Under the pieces are notes generated by a model. The model was not told the DNA's origin, did not search any database, and saw only the letters and a list, made by a program, of their open reading frames with translations. A stretch of 46,124 nt of DNA from UBA2421 sp964641895 (lineage in GTDB: Bacteria; Planctomycetota; Phycisphaerae; Tepidisphaerales; Tepidisphaeraceae), in contig CAZXLA010000008.1 in NCBI GenBank assembly GCA_964641895.1, positions 1-46,124 of the forward strand, given 5' to 3'. The translations under genes and the position numbers were made by a program. Within the stretch, counting starts at the first letter, position 1. Each line of letters starts with the position of its first letter. Positions 32,154 to 40,599 of the stretch are shown in pieces.

Positions 32154-32987
32154 ATGCCCCTGAAAGACGATCTCGATTTCATTCTCCCCCTCGCGCGGTC
32201 GGCGGGTGCCATTGCTCGCGAGCATTATGGCAAAGTCGCCCGGCTCACCAAAACCCACGCCGCCGCGGATGAGGAAGCGGTGACGCTGGCCGATCGCGCC
32301 GTGCAGGCGCACATCGTCGCGGCGCTGCGGCGGAAGTTTCCCGGCGACGGGATCATTGGCGAGGAAGATGAATCGGGCGCGGGCATTACGATCGACTGCA
32401 AGAACCCGCTCGGCCGCAACTGGGTGATCGATCCGATTGACGGCACCAACAACTTCATCGCCGGCCTGGGCCACTTCGCGGTGTGCATTGGTTTGCTTGA
32501 TCAGGGTCACCCGGTGCTGGGCGTGGTGTATGACGTGACGCGCGATGAGATGTACGCCGGGGCGCAAGGGTGTGGCGCGACGCTCAACGGCACGGCGATC
32601 GCGGTGCAACCCGGGGCGATGTCGCCGGCATCCATGCTGATGATGACGAGCAACCTGATCAAAAAAGACGGCACCGCGCCGGCGTGGGCCACGCGGTTTA
32701 TTTCGCAAACGCTTTGGAAGCTGCGCATCCTCGGCAGTGCGGCAGTGGAAGCGGTGCTGGTGGCGCGCGGCGTGGCGCACGCGGCGATCACCGTCAACGG
32801 AAAGCTGTGGGATTGCGTCGCTCCGGCGGCCATCGTGCTCGAAGCGGGCGGGACGATTACCGACTTAGTGGGCGCGGCGATCTTTCCATTCGATCTTCGC
32901 AACTACACCGGCGCGAAAGTGCCTTTTCTATCTGCCGGCCCGGCGGCGGCGGAAATGATTCTGCGCGAGATGCGGGAACACCCGTAA
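32154..32987 (+). CDS. Inositol monophosphatase family phosphatase
   Basis: 277 residues from ATG 32154. Mg-dependent phosphatase of the IMPase/histidinol-phosphatase/CysQ superfamily. Metal-binding set: IIGEEDESG, WVIDPIDGTNNFI (the DPIDGT signature) and LWDCVAPAAIVLEAGGTITD (WD..A...i..eAGG). The Phe in NNFIAGLGHF and the GIVYDV-like VLGVVYDVTRDEMYAG are also typical. Substrate could be inositol phosphate, histidinol phosphate or another; the sequence does not decide. No his or ino genes are adjacent. Confidence 0.88.
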   Translation: MPLKDDLDFILPLARSAGAIAREHYGKVARLTKTHAAADEEAVTLADRAVQAHIVAALRRKFPGDGIIGEEDESGAGITIDCKNPLGRNWVIDPIDGTNNFIAGLGHFAVCIGLLDQGHPVLGVVYDVTRDEMYAGAQGCGATLNGTAIAVQPGAMSPASMLMMTSNLIKKDGTAPAWATRFISQTLWKLRILGSAAVEAVLVARGVAHAAITVNGKLWDCVAPAAIVLEAGGTITDLVGAAIFPFDLRNYTGAKVPFLSAGPAAAEMILREMREHP

Positions 32988-32993
32988 CGTAGC

Positions 32994-33188
32994 ATTGGCA
33001 TCCTGTGGCACGGGTTTTCCAACCCGTGGCTTCGGCACGCCGAAGCATCGCGCAGCGATAAACAAGAGCGGAGCGATCTTTGATGATGCACGTGGTTTAT
33101 GCAACAAAGATGGCTCCGCTTTGGTTTAATGGCCTGAGTACACGCCAAAGCCGGCGTACCGGCTTCATGGACAGGATGTCCATGCCAC
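32994..33188. repeat. Cluster of consecutive hairpins
   Basis: In order: CACGGGTT-TTCC-AACCCGTG (33009-33028), CTTCGGC-AC-GCCGAAG (33030-33045), and GCGGAGCGATCTTTG (33068-33082) against CAAAGATGGCTCCGC (33105-33119, one mismatch). An outer pair TGGCATCCTGT / ACAGGATGTCCATGCCA brackets all of them. No gene is encoded in the 282-base gap before the repressor gene. Confidence 0.65.
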
Positions 33189-33269
33189 GATCATATTTAG
33201 GATTTTGTACGGTATTTCGCTTGCAATCCCGATACACGCATGATAGGGTTTTGTTCGAATCGGGTGCAT

Positions 33270-34154
33270 ATGGAAGCATTAGGACCAAAACTTCGCAGGC
33301 AACGTCGTCGGCTCGGGTTTACGCTGGACGATCTGGCGGGCAAGGCGGGCATCAGCAAGCCCTATTTATCGCTTATTGAAACCGGCCGGGTCACCAACCC
33401 GCCCAGCGATGAAAAGCTGCGCCGGTTGGAGCTGACGCTGGGTTTTACTGCCGGTGAACTCATCACCCAGGCGCATCTGCAGCGTACACCGAAAGATGTG
33501 CGCGCGGTGCTGGCCACACTCATGAGAAGGCAGGCGGCAGGTAATCAGGGGCAAGTGAATGAGGCAAACGGCGGGGTCGCTTCAGCGACCGTGTCTTCAA
33601 CAGACGTGCTTTCTCGTCCGGACAGAAATGGTCATGCGCCGCTGCGCGTTCCAGAATCGTTGAACCTCGACGCGGCTTACCTCTCCGGCGTGCTTGCAGA
33701 GATGGTCGATAAGCACCGTGGAAATATCGAGCCGATCAATACGGGCACCGTGCCGATCATTAACAAAGTGGCGGCGGGATATCCGAGGGATTTCACCGAT
33801 CTGTCTTACCCGCGCGGGGTGGCGGATGAGTATCTTTCCTGCCCCGACGTGCGCGATACCGACGCCTTTGCCGCCCGCGTGCATGGCGACAGCATGTTTC
33901 CCAAATACACCGAAGGCGACATCGTCGTCTTCTCGCCCGCGGCGGCCATGAAAGACGGGGATGACTGCTTCGTTCGTTTTGAAGACGGCAAAACGACGTT
34001 CAAGCGCGTTTTCTTCGAACAGGACGAATCCGACCGATCGACCATTCGCCTGCAGCCTCGTAACGAACGGTACCGCCCGCAGGTCGTCCCGCGCGAGCAG
34101 ATCAACGGGATGTACAAAGCGGTCTACCGTTACCAGCGCCTTGATGGCGATTGA
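33270..34154 (+). CDS. XRE-S24 repressor (LexA/CI-like, self-cleaving)
   Basis: 294 residues from ATG 33270. N-terminal XRE helix-turn-helix: LRRQRRRLGFTLDDLAGKAG and ISKPYLSLIETGR. A Pro/Gln-rich linker follows (about 90-150). The C-terminal S24 peptidase domain has an Ala-Gly pair in NKVAAGYPRDF (possible self-cleavage site), the catalytic Ser in VHGDSMFPKYTEGDIVVF and the catalytic Lys in GKTTFKRVFF. Proteins of this shape are CI-like or LexA-like repressors relieved by RecA. No phage genes surround it, so a chromosomal stress regulator is more likely. Targets unknown. Confidence 0.85.
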   Translation: MEALGPKLRRQRRRLGFTLDDLAGKAGISKPYLSLIETGRVTNPPSDEKLRRLELTLGFTAGELITQAHLQRTPKDVRAVLATLMRRQAAGNQGQVNEANGGVASATVSSTDVLSRPDRNGHAPLRVPESLNLDAAYLSGVLAEMVDKHRGNIEPINTGTVPIINKVAAGYPRDFTDLSYPRGVADEYLSCPDVRDTDAFAARVHGDSMFPKYTEGDIVVFSPAAAMKDGDDCFVRFEDGKTTFKRVFFEQDESDRSTIRLQPRNERYRPQVVPREQINGMYKAVYRYQRLDGD

Positions 34155-34416
34155 GCGCGCCGGTCAGCTCGCCTATAACAAGCGCCGAAGGCAAGCCGGC
34201 CCGACCAATCCGCAACCTTTGCCGGAGAACGTCGCGCGACGACGAAGGGGGCAAAGGAGCCAGCCTTACGAATTTCGCCGCGCCGTGAAATGCCCGCTTG
34301 CGGCTGCGCGGAAACAAACGCGCAAATCTCCCAGCTCTCACTCCCCAAAGATCGCTCCACCGATGCCAATTCATACGATTCCCAATTTCAACTTAGGGAA
34401 ACTTTGCCGTTCGTAA
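34144..34416 (+). CDS. Possible basic 90-residue protein, uncertain
   Basis: A frame from ATG 34144, overlapping the repressor stop, encodes an Arg/Lys/Pro-rich peptide (MAIERAGQLAYNKRRRQAGP ... FNLGKLCRS). Both strands are open here and no domain is visible. It is listed only because it would be translationally coupled to the repressor. It may be chance. Confidence 0.2.
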   Translation: MAIERAGQLAYNKRRRQAGPTNPQPLPENVARRRRGQRSQPYEFRRAVKCPLAAARKQTRKSPSSHSPKIAPPMPIHTIPNFNLGKLCRS

Positions 34417-34452
34417 CGCAAGGTAATATCCACTACCGCCCCAAAGTTTTGT

Positions 34453-34481
34453 TTGACCTCTGACGGCCGGCGATGCATAAT
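34453..34481 (+). promoter_or_regulatory. Promoter of the GntR-LacI regulator gene
   Basis: TTGACC (34453-34458), 17-nt spacer, CATAAT (34476-34481): a strong sigma70-type match 82 nt before the start. An imperfect dyad (CATAA...TTATATG, 34476-34496) overlaps the -10 and start region and could be the operator. Confidence 0.6.
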
Positions 34482-34563
34482 TATAGAAGTTATATGGTCG
34501 CGGGTGCCACAGTCGGATTGACCGCGATCTGCGGCCGCGTGGGAATAGAAAGCGAAACTGCTC

Positions 34564-35652
34564 ATGTCTGTTAAAACGCTGAAACCGATTGCGCCGCAGC
34601 CCGGTCGGCCGCTTTATATCACCGCCCGCGATGCCGTGCGCGAAGCGATCGATGTCGGCATCTTCACGCCCGGCGAGCAAATGCCTTCAACCAAAGAGCT
34701 TTCGTCGCAGCTTTCGGTCTCGCTCGTGACCGCCCACCGCGCGCTGCAGGAACTGGTAACCACGGGCGTGCTCAGTCGCTCGCAAGGCCGCGGAACGTTT
34801 GTTCATGAGCGGTATCTTGAACGCAAGAAAACGATGTCCGATACCCGCGTCGGCCTGATTTTTCACGCCGAATCGTCATTGGCCGACTATTACCACAGCC
34901 AGATTCTTGAAGGTGTTCGTCAGGCGTCGCAGCATTTGGCGGTTGACCTCATCATGCTCCGTTTCGGCGAAGACATACGCGGCGAATGCAATGGTTATTT
35001 GTTCGTCAACCCGCTCGGCGATGAAGCCGATCAGCTTGCGACCGTCGCCAAGCCCAAGCAGCCGATCATGGCCATCGGCGCCAAGGTGCATAATAAACGC
35101 GTGAGTTGTGTTGACGTGGATAACGTCGATCTCGCCCGCCAAGCCGTCGCACACCTGATCAGCCTCGGTCACACGCAGATTGCGTATGTGGGCGGGGCGG
35201 ATGAAATCAGCAACTCGCTCGACCGCTGGAACGGTTTTCTCGCCGCCTGCGCCGAGCGCGGCATAAAGCCGCGCGGCGAACACATCATCAAAGGTGTTTC
35301 GTGGCGGCTGGAAGAAAAAGAACGGCTCGAACTCATTCGCGTGCTCTCAAGCCCAAATCGACCGACCGCCATTTTCGCGGCTGGGTATTACTTTGCACTG
35401 GATGTGTACGGCGCCGCCAGCACGGTGGGCGTGAAGATTCCCGAAGACGTTTCGCTGGTGGGCGTGGATGATCCCCCGTCGGCGGCGCACCTGTCGCCGC
35501 CGATGACCACGCTTCGTCAGCCGTTGGTGCAGTTGGGCCATTCGGCCGTTACGACAATGTACGAGCAGATCCAGGGCACGCGCACGGAACCGGCGCAGCG
35601 CACGCTCTGGGCAGAGTTGGTCATCCGGCGATCGAGCGGGCCGGTGAAGTGA
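34564..35652 (+). CDS. GntR-LacI hybrid transcription regulator
   Basis: 362 residues. Residues 15-80: GntR winged helix (PLYITARDAVREAIDVGIFT, GEQMPSTKELSSQLSVSLVT, GVLSRSQGRGTFVHER). Residues 95-360: LacI/periplasmic-binding-protein sensor (VGLIFHAESSLADYYHSQIL, HLISLGHTQIAYVGG, ILPTAIFA-type RPTAIFAAGYYFALDVYGAA, VSLVGVDDPPSAAHLSPPMT). This is the AraR-like architecture used to sense sugars. It has its own promoter. The FAD oxidoreductase and NagX-like genes follow and are plausible targets, suggesting carbohydrate control. Confidence 0.9.
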   Translation: MSVKTLKPIAPQPGRPLYITARDAVREAIDVGIFTPGEQMPSTKELSSQLSVSLVTAHRALQELVTTGVLSRSQGRGTFVHERYLERKKTMSDTRVGLIFHAESSLADYYHSQILEGVRQASQHLAVDLIMLRFGEDIRGECNGYLFVNPLGDEADQLATVAKPKQPIMAIGAKVHNKRVSCVDVDNVDLARQAVAHLISLGHTQIAYVGGADEISNSLDRWNGFLAACAERGIKPRGEHIIKGVSWRLEEKERLELIRVLSSPNRPTAIFAAGYYFALDVYGAASTVGVKIPEDVSLVGVDDPPSAAHLSPPMTTLRQPLVQLGHSAVTTMYEQIQGTRTEPAQRTLWAELVIRRSSGPVK

Positions 35653-35717
35653 ACAGTGCATAGACGAACGCAAGTTTTTGGATATGTCGGTTTGCGGGGC
35701 TGTCGATCCTGGTTGTA

Positions 35718-35790
35718 ACAATTGACGATTAACGATTATTTTAGCGCAGCGCATTTGCCTTCCTATCAATCGTCAATCGTCAATCGTTTT
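35718..35790. repeat. ATTGACGATT-family palindrome
   Basis: CAATTGACGATTAACGATTA (about 35719-35738) faces ATCAATCGTCAATCGTCAAT (continuing CGTTTT, about 35764-35790). A short-period inverted repeat of the same style as the CGCAGATTAA family, located between the regulator and the oxidoreductase gene. Confidence 0.65.
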
Positions 35791-35837
35791 CTGCGGAGCC
35801 CCTCGCAGAATTGACTCCAACACCACATGGAGATTTC

Positions 35838-37502
35838 ATGCCCGAAATAAAAATTCCCATCGCCATCATCGGCGGCGGATGCGGGGGGACGGCTGCGGCG
35901 ATTGCGATCGCCCGCAACGGCGGTTACTGCGTCATCACCGAACCTACCGATTGGCTCGGCGGGCAGCTCACCACCCAGGCGGTGCCCCCAGACGAAAACC
36001 GATGGATCGAAGGGGGCGATGCCCACAACGGCGCGCCGGCCGATTTTTTTGGTGCAACGCGCTCATACCTAAAGTTCCGCAGCGATGTCCGCGATTGGTA
36101 TCGCAACCATCGCAAGCTAACGCCGGCGGCGCGAAATAATCCTCGGCTGAATCCGGGCAACGGCTGGGTGAGCCATCTGTGCTGCGAGCCGCGCGTTGCC
36201 CATGATGTGCTTCAGGCCGAGCTTGCGCCGCACGTTGCCGCCGGGCGGGTTCAGGTGCTCTATTACTGCGACCCGGTCGCCGCCACGACGACGGGCGATC
36301 GTGTCACCTCGGTCACGCTCAGAAATTCACAAACCGGTGAGACAGCCATAATTACTGCCGACTATTTTCTGGATGCCACAGAACTCGGTGATCTGTATCC
36401 GCTTGCGGGCATCGAGTACATGGCCGGGGCTGAGCATGCTAACGATTTCGGCGAACTGCATGGTCGCAGCGATCATGCCGATCCGCTGGATCAACAGTCG
36501 ATCAGTTGGTGCTTCGCCGTAGAACATCGGCCGGGCGAGAATCACACCATCGCCAAGCCCGACAACTACCGCTGGTGGAGCGAATACGTGCCGCAGCTCG
36601 ATCATGCCTGGCCGGGCAAACTTTTCAGTTGGGTGATTGTCGGCGGCGATCATCACGAGCCGCGCGAGTTTCCGTTCATCCCCTGGCCGCACCAGCCCAA
36701 GGAGGCGGAACTGGAGATGTGGCGATATCGCCGCATTGTCGATCGCAGCATTTACGACGGCGACGATGCGCCGCCGGATGTTTCGCTCATCAACATGGTG
36801 CAGATGGATTACTGGCTGAAGCCGCTGCTTGAGGTATCGCCCGGCGATCGCGCCAAGGCGCTGGCGGGCGCGAAAGAGCAGAGCCTGTGCTTTCTTCACT
36901 GGATGCAGACCGAGGCTCCGCGGTTCGACGGCAAAGGCGCGGGCTACCCCGGCTTGCGCTTGCGCGGGGAGGAACTTGGCACCGACGACGGATTTGCCAA
37001 AGCGCCCTACATTCGCGAGCCGCGCCGCCTTCGCGCGCGGACGATCGTCAGCGAGGCTCACATCGGCACGGAACAGCGCCGTAAAGATGGTAAACCCAAC
37101 CAAAGTGTAAAGCCCTGGGGCATGGCCGAGCCGTTCGCCGATTCAGTCGGTATCGGTCATTACAAGCTTGATCTGCATCCGAGCACGGCGCACCGCGGAT
37201 CACTATATGTGCAGTCGGCGCCCTTTCGCATTCCCATGGGCGCGCTCATTCCGCAACGCGTCCGTAATGTGCTCGCCGCCGGCAAGGGGATCGGGGTGAC
37301 GCACATCACCAACGGCGCTTTTCGAATGCATCCGACCGAATGGAACAACGGCGAGTCGGCGGGGCTGCTGGCGTTTCACTGCGTGGCCATGGGCGTCGAA
37401 CCGCACGCCGTGCATGCAAAAATTGATTCCGTTAGAGCATTTCAGGCTCGTTTGTCCGCCGAGGGGATTCCGATGTGCTGGCCGTGGGAATCGCAAGCTT
37501 AG
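35838..37502 (+). CDS. FAD-dependent oxidoreductase (FAD_oxidored family)
   Basis: 554 residues from ATG 35838, behind GGAG. The N-terminus IPIAIIGGGCGGTAAAIAIA is the FAD-binding Rossmann loop, followed by ITEPTDWLGGQLTTQAVPPD (E....GGQ..) and the C-terminal FAD closure VLAAGKGIGVTHITNGAFRM with PTEWNNGESAGLLA. Proteins of this type (PF12831) are common in sugar-degradation loci of planctomycetes, Bacteroidetes and Verrucomicrobia; their substrates are mostly unknown. No signal peptide. It follows the GntR-LacI regulator and precedes a membrane acetyltransferase-like gene. Confidence 0.85.
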   Translation: MPEIKIPIAIIGGGCGGTAAAIAIARNGGYCVITEPTDWLGGQLTTQAVPPDENRWIEGGDAHNGAPADFFGATRSYLKFRSDVRDWYRNHRKLTPAARNNPRLNPGNGWVSHLCCEPRVAHDVLQAELAPHVAAGRVQVLYYCDPVAATTTGDRVTSVTLRNSQTGETAIITADYFLDATELGDLYPLAGIEYMAGAEHANDFGELHGRSDHADPLDQQSISWCFAVEHRPGENHTIAKPDNYRWWSEYVPQLDHAWPGKLFSWVIVGGDHHEPREFPFIPWPHQPKEAELEMWRYRRIVDRSIYDGDDAPPDVSLINMVQMDYWLKPLLEVSPGDRAKALAGAKEQSLCFLHWMQTEAPRFDGKGAGYPGLRLRGEELGTDDGFAKAPYIREPRRLRARTIVSEAHIGTEQRRKDGKPNQSVKPWGMAEPFADSVGIGHYKLDLHPSTAHRGSLYVQSAPFRIPMGALIPQRVRNVLAAGKGIGVTHITNGAFRMHPTEWNNGESAGLLAFHCVAMGVEPHAVHAKIDSVRAFQARLSAEGIPMCWPWESQA

Positions 37503-37540
37503 ATTCGCAGACTCTTGCGTTTTTGGTCTGGATTGAGGGC

Positions 37541-39058
37541 ATGACAATTCAGTCGAACTTATCATCGCTGCAGCCAGATTCATCAGTACCCGTTCGGCTG
37601 CTATCCCTCGATGTCTTCCGCGGCGTGGTTATTCTGGCCATGCTGATCGTCAACAACCTCGGCGATTTCGCCACCACCGGCTACTTCTGGAAGCACGCGG
37701 GGTTTATTGCCAAAACCGATGGTTACGCCTCCGTGCAATACGGCGCGTTCGCAGCGTGGTGGAATGAAGTGAAAACGGCCGAAGCGCCGCTGAGCGTTGC
37801 CTTCACGCAGTTGCCCATTTGGAGACATGTGACGCTGGCCGACTACGTCATGCCCGGCTTCATGCTCATCATCGGCCTGGCAATGCCATACTCCGTTGCG
37901 GCGGGGACGGCGAAACAGCACGGGGCGCTGCTCATCTGGTTACGCGTGCTCAAGCGGGCGGCGGTGCTTGTTTTGCTCGGATGGATCCTGTGCTATTTCC
38001 GCGATCAGTTCGCGCCCTGGTGGCGCGATGCCACCGGCGCTGTGGCTTTCAAAGTCATCTGCGGCATGGACGTACTGCAACTGCTAGGCGTGGCATACTT
38101 GGTCTCGCGCGTGTTGTATGCGTTGCCGGCCAAGCCGCGTTTGGCGGTGGCGATTGGATTGTTCATCTGGCACTGGGCGGTGCTGCGTTTTTGGCCGCAG
38201 GGCGATGAGATCGCGCGCGGTACATTCACCGCTAAGCAGAACGCCATCAGCGTCATCTACGCTCAGGACTGGTGGATCTGGCGCAGCTTCAACCCGTTCC
38301 CTTGGCTCAGCATTCACTGGAAGGGCCTAATGTCGGTTCCCCCGGCAGTGGGGATGATGCTCCTCGGCACGCTCATGGGCGATTGGTTCCGCCGCAGCGA
38401 TGTGCAAGCTGAACAGCGCGTCAAGAAACTCGCCTCCGCCGGCGCATTGTGCGCGCTCGCCGGTTTCCTGTGGGCATTTGATTTGCCCTTCAACAAAGAC
38501 CGTTGGACCCCATGCTACCTGCTCTGGTGCGCCGGCGTTGGGGCTATGCTCATCGCGATGATTTTTGTCATCGTCGATATCCGCGGCGTTCGCGGCTGGA
38601 CGTACCCCTTCATCGTCCTCGGCAGCAACGCGATCGCCGCCTACTTCCTTTCCATCATCGCCAAGGTTCTGCTGATGAACACGCCGCAGGTTGATGAATC
38701 ACGTGTCGTATCGCTGGCACTGGTTCGCTATGGCACGCTGGTGTTCGTCACGCTGACTGGTGCATGGGCGATGTGGCTGCTGGTGCGCGCCGCAGTGCGG
38801 CACAAAGGCCCGGTCGCCCACGCCCTGTGGACTCCGGCGGCGGGGGTGATATTCATCCTTTGGTACCGGTTGGTCGCGGGCCCCGCGGTGCCGTCAACGC
38901 AGCCGAGTCTCACGAACGTCACGAATGCGATCGGGGGGATGCTGAAGCAATCACTGGGCGCGTGGGAGGGCGGCTGGGTCTTTACGATTTTCTTCGTGCT
39001 GTTTTGGTGGCTTGTGCTGGATGCCGCGTATCGGAAGCGAATCTTCTGGAAGCTGTGA
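37541..39058 (+). CDS. NagX/HGSNAT-like membrane protein (DUF5009)
   Basis: 505 residues from ATG 37541, about ten to twelve membrane helices. The start RLLSLDVFRGVVILAMLIVN is the hallmark of the heparan-alpha-glucosaminide N-acetyltransferase family, together with HVTLADYVMPGFMLIIGLAM (DLVFPxFLFIxG equivalent) and PFIVLGSNAIAAYFLSIIAK (NaL.aYll). Eukaryotic HGSNAT acetylates terminal glucosamine across the lysosomal membrane; bacterial members may acetylate or transport amino sugars. Its position next to a sugar-type regulator and an oxidoreductase fits amino-sugar use. Its stop abuts the SOUL pseudogene. Confidence 0.85.
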   Translation: MTIQSNLSSLQPDSSVPVRLLSLDVFRGVVILAMLIVNNLGDFATTGYFWKHAGFIAKTDGYASVQYGAFAAWWNEVKTAEAPLSVAFTQLPIWRHVTLADYVMPGFMLIIGLAMPYSVAAGTAKQHGALLIWLRVLKRAAVLVLLGWILCYFRDQFAPWWRDATGAVAFKVICGMDVLQLLGVAYLVSRVLYALPAKPRLAVAIGLFIWHWAVLRFWPQGDEIARGTFTAKQNAISVIYAQDWWIWRSFNPFPWLSIHWKGLMSVPPAVGMMLLGTLMGDWFRRSDVQAEQRVKKLASAGALCALAGFLWAFDLPFNKDRWTPCYLLWCAGVGAMLIAMIFVIVDIRGVRGWTYPFIVLGSNAIAAYFLSIIAKVLLMNTPQVDESRVVSLALVRYGTLVFVTLTGAWAMWLLVRAAVRHKGPVAHALWTPAAGVIFILWYRLVAGPAVPSTQPSLTNVTNAIGGMLKQSLGAWEGGWVFTIFFVLFWWLVLDAAYRKRIFWKL

Positions 39059-39929
39059 TCAGGGTTTGGTTCGGGTTACTGGAATCTGCACTTCGCCGTA
39101 TCGGAGATGCGGCAACACAAACGGGCTGTTGTAACCCATGTATCGAGGTGCGCCGGAACGGGTGAATTGCTCGTCATTGGCGGCGAGGTAAGCGTCAAGT
39201 TTGCTCATCGCGCGCCTCATCTGCTCGGCGGTGTAGTCGCCACGGATGCCGACGCCTGATCACGGTCATGGCAGGCAGGTCGACGACCTCCACGGTACCT
39301 TCCTGGCCGGTATCGCCCAATTAGGGCTCTTCGTACAGGAATGCCATGGAGACGGGTTGTGGCTGGGCTTGCGTGGTGGACTGTTCGTAACGCATTTCGA
39401 CCGGTGCTGTCATCTTCACATCATTGCTCGTGATGTGACGGAAAAGCGCGTTGAATGCCGAATTCTGCCCGCGGCCTTCGTCGCGCATGGCGGTCCGGGC
39501 GGCGCGGTACGGCGGGTACTCTTTCACGATAACCTGTCCCACAGGCCCCGGCTGCGGAAAGCCAGCGGGAAGCGGAGCTTCCATCTTCGGCTGAAAGTTA
39601 GCGGCGGCCTGCGCCTTAACGACGGCCACTGAGATCTTTGCCAGCCGCTCTGAAGGGTTGGCAACCGCATCCGCCCGCGCAAACCCATCATGTAACGTCT
39701 CGGACACGTCACTCTCCGTGCCGAGCGACTTGATTACCCGCGCTGCCGCATCACGGAGCATGGCTTCTGCGTCGGCAGGGCCATGTTCGCGCCGTACTTG
39801 CGCAGACTTTTTCCACGCATCCTCCAAGTAGGACGAAACCTGGTCTTGCGCGAGCAGATCTGCGGCGCCACTTGCGGTCGGTGTTTCGACAACCACAGCA
39901 ACAGCAAACGCGGCCAAAAAAGAAAGCAT
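39059..39929 (-). pseudogene. SOUL heme-binding family protein, broken by TAA and a frameshift
   Basis: From ATG 39929 (behind GGGAG) a signal peptide (MLSFLAAFAVAVVVETPTAS) and a domain of about 120 residues lead into the SOUL domain: VKEYPPYRAARTAM, NSAFNALFRHI, DVKMTAPVEM, VSMAFLYEEP. A TAA at 39321-39323 stops it there. The same frame continues LGDTGQEGTVEVVDLPAMTV, still SOUL. Near 39255 the frame shifts by one base, after which GVGIRGDYTAEQMRRAMSKL ... APRYMGYNSPFVLPHLRYGE and VQIPV complete the domain, ending at TGA 39059. Two separate lesions argue against a sequencing slip. The intact family binds heme or related ligands. The stop abuts that of the convergent NagX-like gene. Confidence 0.85.
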
Positions 39930-40028
39930 CCGGCAACTCCCATTGTGCGTTTGGTCGCACAGCAAAAACGACGCCAGATGTTAGGCAGCGTTTCGCCGCG
40001 AGTCATCTTCGGAATTTGAATCGGGCCA

Positions 40029-40565
40029 TTACTTTGTAATGCCGAATACGATCCCGTCCGCCGATTTCAGCGTCACCTGCTTCTGCGGCCCGATGATTTT
40101 GGCGACTTGTTCAGGCGTTTTGCCGCCTTCTTCGGCCAGGTGGCGGGCGTCGGCTTCGGAGATTTCTTTTATTGCCAATTGCCCTTCGACGATGGCGGAT
40201 TTGCCGATGGCTTCCATCGGAATCAGCCGGCCGTCGATGGGGCAGGTGAATTTGACGAACAGTTCCCGGCCGCCGTCGGTCATCTCCAGCCAGCAGCCTT
40301 TGCGTTCGCACACCTTGCTGACCGTGCCGGCGACGCGAACGGGCTTGCCTTCGTACGCCGGCAGATCGCCGAGCACTGTGGCGGCGGGGGTGGCTTGGCC
40401 GTCGGGCTTTACGGCTTCGCCGTACGAGGCGTAGATGACAACGTTGACGCTCGCTCGCGCGTCTCGGGCGGCTGAGCCAGTTGACGTGTCGTGATGCTTG
40501 TTGCAGCCGACCACCGGTGCCGTGGCGACTGCGCTGAGCACAAATAGTTTGATGATGCGGATCAT
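40029..40565 (-). CDS. DUF4920 lipoprotein
   Basis: 178 residues. Lipoprotein signal MIRIIKLFVLSAVATAPVVGC gives the start at 40565 and an acylated Cys at position 21. The core GKPVRVAGTVSKVCERKGCW with LEMTDGGRELFVKFTCPI is the DUF4920 pattern (OB-fold-like; the C-x-x-x-GCW motif is conserved). The family is found in envelope lipoproteins of unknown function. The end (EEGGKTPEQVAKIIGPQKQV) is helical. It lies 34 nt after the YpdA-like gene on the same strand, so the two may be co-expressed. A thiol or metal role is suggested by the conserved cysteines but not shown. Confidence 0.8.
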   Translation of the reverse strand: MIRIIKLFVLSAVATAPVVGCNKHHDTSTGSAARDARASVNVVIYASYGEAVKPDGQATPAATVLGDLPAYEGKPVRVAGTVSKVCERKGCWLEMTDGGRELFVKFTCPIDGRLIPMEAIGKSAIVEGQLAIKEISEADARHLAEEGGKTPEQVAKIIGPQKQVTLKSADGIVFGITK

Positions 40566-40599
40566 TGCCGTTCCTTCTAAACAGAGTTGTCGGTCAATT

